Below are positions 1-7,100 of a stretch of DNA of 27,500 nt, piece by piece. Source of the DNA: Symbiodinium natans. Lineage: Eukaryota; Sar; Dinophyceae; Suessiales; Symbiodiniaceae. The notes under the pieces were generated by a model that saw nothing but the letters and a program-made list of their open reading frames with translations, did no database searches and was not told the DNA's origin. The translations under genes were made by a program, and so were the position numbers. Where the stretch lies: contig CAJNDS010001258.1 in assembly GCA_905221605.1 (NCBI GenBank), positions 437,220 through 464,719 on the forward strand. Reading direction: 5' to 3'. Positions within the stretch are counted from its first letter, which is position 1; each line of letters begins with the position of its first letter.

Positions 1-177
1 GGAGGGATTGAGACGAACTCAAGGCTCCCTACACCCGAAACTCGGAGTCCTAAACCAAAAGCCCTGAATCCGAGATCCTGAACCCTGAATCCTAAGCCCC
101 AAGCTTAACCCCTATAAACCCTAAACCCTCAACCCTACTGTAAACCCTAAATCCTAAATCCTAAATCCCCAGGCAAA
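1..177. repeat. degenerate CCCTAAA-type repeats
   Basis: Diverged heptamers on the C-rich strand (CCCTAAA, CCCTGAA, CCCGAAA) fill this stretch. They are too eroded to be a functional telomere end. No gene is seen. Confidence 0.8.
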
Positions 178-304
178 CCCTCAGGAGCCCTGAGCCCTGA
201 CGACCCGGGCATCCCCCACATCAACGCAGTGTGGCCAAGCCCGCTCGTGTGGACGTGAGCGATGGCAGATGGGGGGCCTCCGAAGAGCCTTGGCTTCAAT
301 TTGT
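178..304 (+). other. unique island, possible exon
   Basis: Non-repetitive sequence lies between CCCTAAA repeats on the left and TTTAGGG repeats on the right, the arrangement seen around the better supported exons further right. One frame reads DDPGIPHINAVWPSPLVWT before a stop. A possible GC donor lies at 291, about 14 nt before the TTTAGGG repeats. I do not recognise the peptide. Confidence 0.25.
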
Positions 305-346
305 GGAGTTTAGGGTTTAGGGTTTAGGGGTTTAGGGTTCAGGGTT
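305..346. repeat. short TTTAGGG array
   Basis: About five G-strand heptamers, one expanded to TTTAGGGG. Confidence 0.85.
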
Positions 347-610
347 TGCAGGGGTAGGTTTGAATATGTTATTTCCTTTTAAACACTTTGTTACCCGTGC
401 AATCCCTCGAAAATCCTTGCAAAGCCAGAAGAATTTATTTTTTGGTTGGGCCCCCGAGCCTACTCCGGATTACCGAGTTTATGCAGGGGCTTAGGTTTTG
501 AGTTTCGGGGGTTTTAGCGGCTAGAGCTTGGTTGCCATTGGAAGCTCAGAGTGTAGAGTTCAGGGCCTAAAACGTACGCATCAGTGGATGTCGCGTGCGC
601 GTGTGTGCGC
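347..610. other. unique/degenerate spacer
   Basis: AT-richer unique DNA with isolated TTTAGGG-like words. No gene or site is supported. Confidence 0.5.
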
Positions 611-680
611 GAAGGTGCGCGAGGGAGCGCGAAGGAGCGCGAAGGAGCGCGAAGGAGCGCGAAGTAGCGCGAAGTAGTGC
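611..680. repeat. 10-bp minisatellite, unit GAAGGAGCGC
   Basis: Seven head-to-tail decamers, the middle three identical and the outer ones one or two changes away. The frame stays open only because of the repetition; I do not call a gene. Confidence 0.9.
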
Positions 681-701
681 GAATTCTGAGCGTGTGCGTG
701 G

Positions 702-758
702 GTGTGTGTGTGTGTGTGTGTCTTTTTGTTCTCTGTGTGTGTGTGTGTGTGTGTGTGT
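702..758. repeat. (TG)n microsatellite, interrupted
   Basis: Two TG tracts separated by a short T-rich interruption around 721-733. Confidence 0.95.
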
Positions 759-760
759 TT

Positions 761-1220
761 GGTTTATTATAATTCTCTTCCGGTGGGTTTAGGGTTTAGA
801 GCCTTAGGGTATAGGATGCAGAAATCGGAGTTAGGGTTTTCGGTCAAGGGTCTCGGGCCCTGTTGCTCCGGTATCGTGGCTTTCCTAAACCCTATACCCT
901 ATACCCTAGACCCTAGCCCCTAAACGCCCTAAATGTGAGCTTGAACATCCTGAGCACACTCGCGCACTCACGCGCGCAGACCACGGATGCACGTAGAGTG
1001 CCCAGAGATTTGTTTTGTGGTCCAGGGTGTAGGGTTTAGGGTTTAGGGTTTTGTCGCTTAGAGTTCCTTTTGTTTGGTTTGTGGTTAAAAGAGTTGTAGT
1101 CAGGGTGTGGGGCATAAAAAGTTGAAGGGGGTTTTGGGGCCCGAGCATCTAGGACTTTATCCTTTATGGTTTTGAGGTTTCCTGGCAAGGTTGCAAGTCG
1201 GTTGACATCGCTGGAGCCCG
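761..1220. other. spacer with scattered repeats of both polarities
   Basis: TTTAGGG-like words occur near 788-840 and 1027-1050, and CCCTATA/CCCTAGA words near 890-930. The island 930-1020 is flanked by C-strand repeats on the left and G-strand repeats on the right, but I find no convincing exon in it. Confidence 0.5.
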
Positions 1221-1432
1221 AAACCCTAAACCTAAACCCTAAACCCTAAACCCTAAACCCTAAACCCTAAACCCTAAACCCTAAACCCTAAACCCTAAAC
1301 CCTAAACCCTAAACCCTAAACCCTAAACCCTGAACCCTGAACCCTGAACCCTGAACCCTGAACCCTGAACCCTGAACCCTGAACCCTGAACCCTGAACCC
1401 TAAACCCTAAACCCCTAAACCTAAACACTATA
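1221..1432. repeat. (CCCTAAA)n array with CCCTGAA sub-block
   Basis: Nearly perfect CCCTAAA heptamers up to about 1330, then about ten tandem CCCTGAA units, then CCCTAAA again. The block-wise change of variant shows local amplification rather than fresh telomerase synthesis. Confidence 0.95.
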
Positions 1433-1775
1433 CCCTGAACCCTACGTCGCTTGCAAGGCTTGTCCTCTCCATGGTCATTCCCAAAGTGCCTCGGACGAGT
1501 AGGGCTGTGCATAGGAGACTACCCGGAGGTCTTTTTCCCTCCAACCCTAAACTCTAGGCCCTAAACTCTAAACCCCAAACCCGAAACCCTAAACCCTAAA
1601 CCTTAGACCCTGAGCCCTATATACACCCTAAACCCTAACCCTAGACTTGAACCCTTAACCTTAAATCATTTTCTTATGGAGGTCGGGCAACTTCCAAGAT
1701 TTGAAGAGCGCACCCGAAGACGCGACTTTAAAGCGGGGGCCCGGATCAAATGAGGGCTTATAGGGTTTAGGGTAA
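1433..1775. other. two islands separated by eroded CCCTAAA repeats
   Basis: Unique DNA at about 1441-1540 and 1660-1755 is separated by diverged C-strand heptamers. Short open frames exist (for example MEVGQLPRFEERTRRR from 1677), but nothing is recognisable. Confidence 0.4.
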
Positions 1776-2150
1776 CATGTCCCTAAACCCTAGCCCCCTA
1801 AACCCTAAACCCCTAAACCCCTAAACCCCTAAACCCCTAAACCCCTAAACCCCTAAACCCCTAAACCCCTAAACCCCTAAACCCCTAAACCCTAACCCCT
1901 CAACCCCAACCCCTAAACCCCTACCAAAAAACGAAACCCCAAACCCCTAAACCCTAAACCCCGAACCCCCTAAACCACCCCTAAACCCCTAAACCCCTAA
2001 ACCCTAAACCCCTAAACCCCTAAACCCCTACCGAAACCCCTAAACCCCTAAACCCCTAAACCCCTAAACCCCTAAACCCCTAAACCCCTAAACCCCTAAA
2101 CCCCTAAACCCCTAAACCCCTAGACCCTAAACCCTAAACCCTCAACCCTA
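1776..2150. repeat. CCCCTAAA octamer array
   Basis: Mostly 8-bp CCCCTAAA units with a few heptamers and small interruptions near 1920-1980. It is a one-base longer variant of the telomeric heptamer, locally homogenised. Confidence 0.93.
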
Positions 2151-2152
2151 GA

Positions 2153-2207
2153 CTAGAGCTGGCCGCTTACATGAAACAATGCCGCCGCGTGGCGAGACGC
2201 CCTGAAC
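2153..2207 (+). other. possible stray exon fragment (LELAAYMK)
   Basis: After an array, the frame starting at 2153 reads LELAAYMKQCRRVARRP. In the SHSW-type family recalled for the gene at the right end, the motif RLWC is followed by a segment like this. The exon at 27365-27432 ends in CTAGAG, and the same six bases sit at the start here. It may be a fragment of a paralogue. No flanking exons of that paralogue were found, so chance similarity is quite possible. Confidence 0.3.
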
Positions 2208-2210
2208 CGC

Positions 2211-2340
2211 AAACCTGAACCGCAAACCCTGAACCCTAAGCCCTAAACCCTAAGCCCTAAATCCTAAACCCTAAACCCTAAACCCTGAACCCCAAACCCT
2301 AAACCCCAAGCCCTAGACGAGAACTGCCCCCCTACATAGC
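2211..2340. repeat. degenerate CCCTAAA repeats
   Basis: C-strand heptamers with many single-base variants. Confidence 0.85.
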
Positions 2341-2346
2341 AACCCC

Positions 2347-2422
2347 GAGGTCCCAAAATAGGGGTACCCCTTTTACACCCCAAATGGAATAGAATCCCTT
2401 CAGGGACCTCACCCCCTATTTT
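2347..2422. repeat. foldback element with interleaved inverted repeats
   Basis: GAGGTCCC (2347-2354) pairs with GGGACCTC (2403-2410). The adjacent AAAATAGGGG (2355-2364) pairs with CCCCTATTTT (2413-2422). The order is A-B-A'-B', so both stems together would need a pseudoknot. Its size and the GGTACC word inside match other foldbacks in this window. Confidence 0.6.
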
Positions 2423-2429
2423 CGGAAAC

Positions 2430-2820
2430 CCCTAAACCCTAAACCCTAAACCCTAAACCCTAAACCCTAAACCCTAAACCCTAAACCCTAAACCCTAACC
2501 CCTAAACCCTAAACCCTAAACCCTAAACCCTAACCCTAAACCCTAAACCCCTAAAAACCCTAAACCCTCTAACAAACCCCCCTAAACCCCCTAAACCCCC
2601 TAACCCCCTAAACAAACCCCTTAAACCCCCTAAACCCCCTAACCCCCCTAAACCCCCTAAACCCCCTAAACCCCCTAAACCCCCTAAACCCCCTAAACCC
2701 CCTAAACCCCCTAAACCCCCTAAACCCCCTAAACCCCCTAAACCCCCTAAACCCCCTAAACCCCCTAAACCCCCTAAACCTAAACCCTAAACCCTCAACC
2801 CTAAACCCCCTAAACCCTAA
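2430..2820. repeat. CCCTAAA array passing into CCCCCTAAA nonamers
   Basis: Heptamers dominate up to about 2560, then 9-bp CCCCCTAAA units run from about 2575 to 2778. Each unit length forms its own homogeneous block. Confidence 0.93.
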
Positions 2821-2830
2821 GTCCCAAAAG

Positions 2831-2893
2831 GGCAGCTGGGCCGCCAGTTCGCCGAAGCCGCGTGGCGACCTCGATGCCTCGGTCGGCTCACAG
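2831..2893 (+). CDS. candidate 63-nt exon upstream of the retrotransposon
   Basis: The island follows a CCCTAAA array and an AG|G acceptor (2829-2830). It ends at CACAG|GCGTTG, a possible GC donor about 10 nt before a TTTAGGG array. All three frames are open, for instance QLGRQFAEAAWRPRC, so the frame is undecided. If real, the retrotransposon that follows lies inside the next intron. The call rests on architecture, not on homology. Confidence 0.3.
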
Positions 2894-2903
2894 GCGTTGT
2901 GGG

Positions 2904-3060
2904 GGTTTAGGGTTTAGGGTTTTAGGGTTTAGAGTTTTAGGGTTTAGGGTTTAGGGTTTAGGGTTTAGGGTTTAGGGTTTAGGGTTTACGGTTTACGGTT
3001 TAGGGTTTAGGGGATTTGCGGGGTTTAGGGTCTAAGGTGTTTAGTTTTTGTTGCAGGGTT
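2904..3060. repeat. (TTTAGGG)n array abutting the retrotransposon
   Basis: G-strand heptamers are nearly perfect to about 3010, then degrade (GGGGATTTGCGG, TCTAAGG) up to the first ATG of the retrotransposon. Repeats of the same polarity resume right after the element, as expected for insertion into an array. Confidence 0.85.
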
Positions 3061-3072
3061 TGAGGGGTTTTT

Positions 3073-4098
3073 ATGTTTCTACAGCTAGACCGCATTCTTT
3101 ATGAAATGGAGATAGTTGACTCCTCCTGTTCGGCTACGTATCAGTTTGTGGATGGCATGAATACTCTCTTGGCAGGCCTTAAAGAAGACGATTACACCCC
3201 CAGACAATGGGCAGCATGTTGGATGACCCACCTCACGGACCCCTCCTTAACAGATCTCCTCCCCCTCCCTCGCCCAACTAAGCTTCCTTGGAACCACCCC
3301 ACTTGGGACCTCCAGTCCGAGGATATCGTCAATTGTTATGGCCCCCTAGATGAACCGATCCTACTGCAAACCTTTTACATTGTATCATGGTTCATGGATC
3401 TCCTTCGAGATATCTGGCGTACCGCAGGAGTACACCTAGCCAAGAAGTACGAGCTAGAAAAATGGGCTGCCAACTTCGATGTAGCCCACTCCCCGATTCT
3501 CCCATGGCCCCATATGATAGCCAGCTCTTTCTCGTTGGCGTACGAGCATGCCAAGTTGTTTTGCCCAACGCCCGCCCCAGCCTTGAAATGGTCCAAAGAT
3601 ATTTTTGACTGGATGCTTCAGCCCGATTTGGTCAAGGTCACGACTGACCTCTTTCAGGTATTGGCTGAGGCAGCCGCCGGGCTTCTAGACGGTGACGATC
3701 AAATTTTGTCCCTCATCAAAGGCGAACAGCCCTACACCAACACAGGGGCCGCAGCAGTCGGGGGCTTCGGCTCCCTATACTTTGATGCAGTCTACTGGCA
3801 GTTATCTGTAATCTATGGAGTGGCAAAAAACCCACAGACTACGCAGCTCCAGGCCCCAAACGATGGTTTGGTCCATCTCTTTGAATATATCATACCCCTC
3901 CTTACCCTGAACAAAGCAGATGTCAGCAATGTAAGATCCCGAAGCCACGTGAACAAAGGCAACATAATGGAAGCACTCGCCCTTATCCTTGCAGAAAGTG
4001 GCTCGCATTGGTTAGTGTGGCGGTGCGCGTGGGCAATTTTTGTCCACCAGCATAAACATGTCCACCTCCCATGGGTTGTTCAGGTCTCCGTCTATTGA
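3073..4098 (+). CDS. retrotransposon ORF1, unknown function
   Basis: A 341-residue protein starting at the first ATG after an in-frame stop. I do not recognise it. It lacks a CCHC zinc knuckle, an RRM-like signature and a coiled coil of the L1 ORF1 type. It is strikingly rich in tryptophan (for example PWNHPTW, SWFMDLLRDIW, HWLVWRCAW), with mixed hydrophobic and polar helices. By position it should be the RNA-binding or structural ORF1 protein of the element, but that is inference. It ends in TGA, and one codon later, in the same frame, the next ORF starts. The two ORFs could therefore be linked by readthrough or by stop-restart. Confidence 0.75.
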   Translation: MFLQLDRILYEMEIVDSSCSATYQFVDGMNTLLAGLKEDDYTPRQWAACWMTHLTDPSLTDLLPLPRPTKLPWNHPTWDLQSEDIVNCYGPLDEPILLQTFYIVSWFMDLLRDIWRTAGVHLAKKYELEKWAANFDVAHSPILPWPHMIASSFSLAYEHAKLFCPTPAPALKWSKDIFDWMLQPDLVKVTTDLFQVLAEAAAGLLDGDDQILSLIKGEQPYTNTGAAAVGGFGSLYFDAVYWQLSVIYGVAKNPQTTQLQAPNDGLVHLFEYIIPLLTLNKADVSNVRSRSHVNKGNIMEALALILAESGSHWLVWRCAWAIFVHQHKHVHLPWVVQVSVY

Positions 4099-4101
4099 CT
4101 C

Positions 4102-7100
4102 ATGGTGTTTGAGCTGATTTTTCATGAATTTCGTCCAGTCTTTACCGCAGACTTAGCAGCACGAATGACGGCAAGCTCCTTCCTTCTATCTCTGCTTTTC
4201 CTTTTCCTCTTTGCTCTCGGTGATTTTCTTCTCCTTCTACCTTTGCGTGTTTCTTCTTCCCCCCCCCTTAAGGACAAGCCGGGGCTCTTGGAGCACTGGC
4301 CCCAACGACAGAGTGACATTGCGGTGGCTTTCCCGCCACAGATTGACATTAGGGCCCCGGCCCAAAAGATTGACAGTATCAGGCCCTTGAGGCCAAAGAT
4401 TGCCAATACTCTCGCGCCTAGCGCGCAGATTGCCAACACTGCGGCCCGTCCGCGTCGGAATGACATTATCAGCCCTGCGGGGCGCAAGAATGACAGTACT
4501 TCGGCTAAACAGCCCAAGACTCCCCACATTAACCGGAGGTTATGCTTCCGTGGAGTACTCCACGCCGTATGCTTAATGAGCGCCCTCTGGGTGCCGGTCC
4601 CATACCGTACCTTGGTTTTCCCCTTTCCGAAAAAATTGGGGGGTGCCAATTTCAGGGTTGCTAAGCCATGCTTTTTTGAGCTAGAGCCCTGCTTTAGGCA
4701 ACCGTCTGTTGGGAACCCGTTTGCACCTCGTCGCGCCGAGACCCAACACCACCGGCCCACCAGCGGCCGCCGTACCATCGCGATTTCGAGAAGAAAGAGG
4801 AATCGGAAACAGCGCAGCACAAACGGGAACATTAGCTGCATCCATTGCAATTGTGATTTGTATGACAAAACGTTTTCCTCTTGCCCCACTAAATTCCGAA
4901 CCCCAGCCGTACATCTTGCAAACGGTATGCTGGTCCACCACTTTGTATGGTGTCAAGATCACCTTTCGGTCTGGTTTTTTAGGCGAGGGGTTAGGCATTA
5001 TCAAGTCTACTATGGTAACAAAGCATATAATCTTTACAACCACATTCACGCCGCGAGAGCCGCCAGCGGCAAGCCGGGAGGCCACGCCTCCACCAAACAG
5101 ATCTTATCTAACTTTTTTGCCCTCCATGGGCTGGAAAATCGGTACAATCTTGATTTCAGTGGCCACGAATCTCGCAGTGCGTCAGGGGTCAAACCTTTTC
5201 ATGACAATTGCCGTTCGCTAGAAGCGCGAACCAGGCGCCACCAACTCCGCAACAGCCGGCGACGCCAGTCCCGTAGGGACTACCGACGGTGGATACACTC
5301 TGTGCTGGAGGGTGGGAAATTTACCCTAGCCCACCCCCGGCGACCCCTGAAAAGGGTAGCTAATAGCCCTGAACAACTCAAACGCGCTTACTTTGCTCAG
5401 CGCCTCCAGCCCACGATAGGCTCGCGCGCTTCTCTCTTTCGCCGCTACGTTCAGCCCTCGCTGCTGGACCTTCCTTTCAAACATTTGTCATGGCGACCCA
5501 AAGGCAATCGCCTCAACATGGCTACTTGGAACATCGAAACCCTCGTCGGGCTGGGAAAATACCAATCATTAGCGGAATTCACCATTCGCAAAGGCTTAGA
5601 TATTCTGTGCCTACAGGAAACCAAATCAACGAGTTCTGACGAAATCTTGACCAAGGGAGGAAAATATCTTTTGGCAGGCTCCCCGGATGACCCCTCTGCC
5701 GGAGTGGGATTTTATGTTCCACCAAGAAACCTGCCGCTGGTGCAAGACTTCATACCTTTCTCCGGGCGCCTTGCAGCGCTAATCTTGCGCACGCAGCCCT
5801 ACCCCACCGTGATTCTCACAGTGTATGCCCCCTCCATGCTTCAAGACTCTGCTCAAGATCTGAAGCGTAAACAAGCGTTTTGGGACGCTCTCCCTGAGCA
5901 CCTAGCCCTGCTTCCTAAACCCGCCACTGTTGTCCTGGCGGGGGATTTCAATGCCAGGATAGTCAAGGAAGATCTTTCTGATTACTCTGAATACATAGGA
6001 CCGGCCGTCCTTCCCACCGACTCCCCCTTTGATGAAACCACTAATTATGCGTATCTGCTTGAATTTATGATCTCCGAGAATTATGTTCTTGCCTCTTCGA
6101 AATTTAAGAGACCGCACACGAAACTAATTACCTATAAGGAAATCAACTCCAGCCCGGACGCTTCACCGTTTGCTCCGACTCCCCAAAACTTCGCAGTAAT
6201 TGACCATGTTTTGATCAATGAGCGCTCTCTCCACCAACTCACCGCTGTCTCCTCCCAAATTACATGGCAACTACCGTGGTTTCATAGACATTTCCCGGTC
6301 ACCTTCACGGTGACCTTTGACAAGTTTGCCAGACCCAAGCCTAAGACTACCCCAAAGACTACCACGCCACACACGCCTCAGGACCGGGCCTATTACGTCT
6401 CCCTTTTTAAGCAAGTCCATGCCCGCCCCCCAACACCGCGCACCACCCCGGATGTTGGGGCGCTCCAGCTCTATACTGATGGCTCATGTCCCGACCAACT
6501 TCATGTGGGCCCCGGCAACCCTGCCGGTTGGGCCTTCACATTTCGAAAAAATTTTGTCTGGTTTGACTCCTATGGGCCGGTAGGCCAGAACCTTTCCTTT
6601 ATTCCGATCGGTTCCAATAACTCGCGTGAATTGCAGGCTGTTATTGAGGCGCTAGACTACATCTGCCGACACCACAAAAAGTTTACGAATATGTCCATAG
6701 ACCTCTACACTGACTCCCTTTATGTTTACAATTTGTGTCACGATCTCATTATACCTCAAGCCCACCCGGAGCTCACAGTACAGCTCCGATCGTATATGAC
6801 GCGCGCGCTACAGCATGTCGATCTCGCTATCCTAAAGGTCAAGGGCCACTCCGGTGACGAAGGTAACCACAGAGCAGACCGCTTAGCTTTCCAGGGGGTC
6901 ACCTCGGCCGCCAATCTCGGCAGGCACTCCTTCCCTGAGCGTCCTCTCCTGCCAATACTGAGACAACACTTCACCCTCGCGACAGGTATTGAGCAGCAAG
7001 CTGCAGACCTATCTGCGCAGGTCCTAGAGGCCTCTCGCCAGCTGCAACCCGAGGGCCCTGAACTTTTCCATAAAGCTTATCTATCTTCGCAATCTAAGAC

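Noticed and set aside
1309-1512. Minus-strand ORF rich in GFRVQGSGFRVQG
   Set aside because: It is the translation of CCCTGAA/CCCTAAA repeats; 7-bp repeats give a 7-codon period in any frame without stops. The same holds for 23317-23535 and parts of 22237-22593.
3073-4098. ORF1 as an independent host gene
   Set aside because: It shares frame and near-contact with the polyprotein, has no introns unlike the host exons here, and fits the two-ORF LINE layout.
4311-4542. CRISPR-like array (short repeats with variable spacers)
   Set aside because: The constant part is only about 10 bp, the variable parts are self-complementary, it is inside a retrotransposon ORF and the DNA is eukaryotic.
4122-4889. 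255-residue minus-strand ORF opposite the start of the polyprotein
   Set aside because: It overlaps the polyprotein coding frame, has no recognisable motif, and is explained as an antisense shadow of the pyrimidine-rich, G/C-structured stretch.
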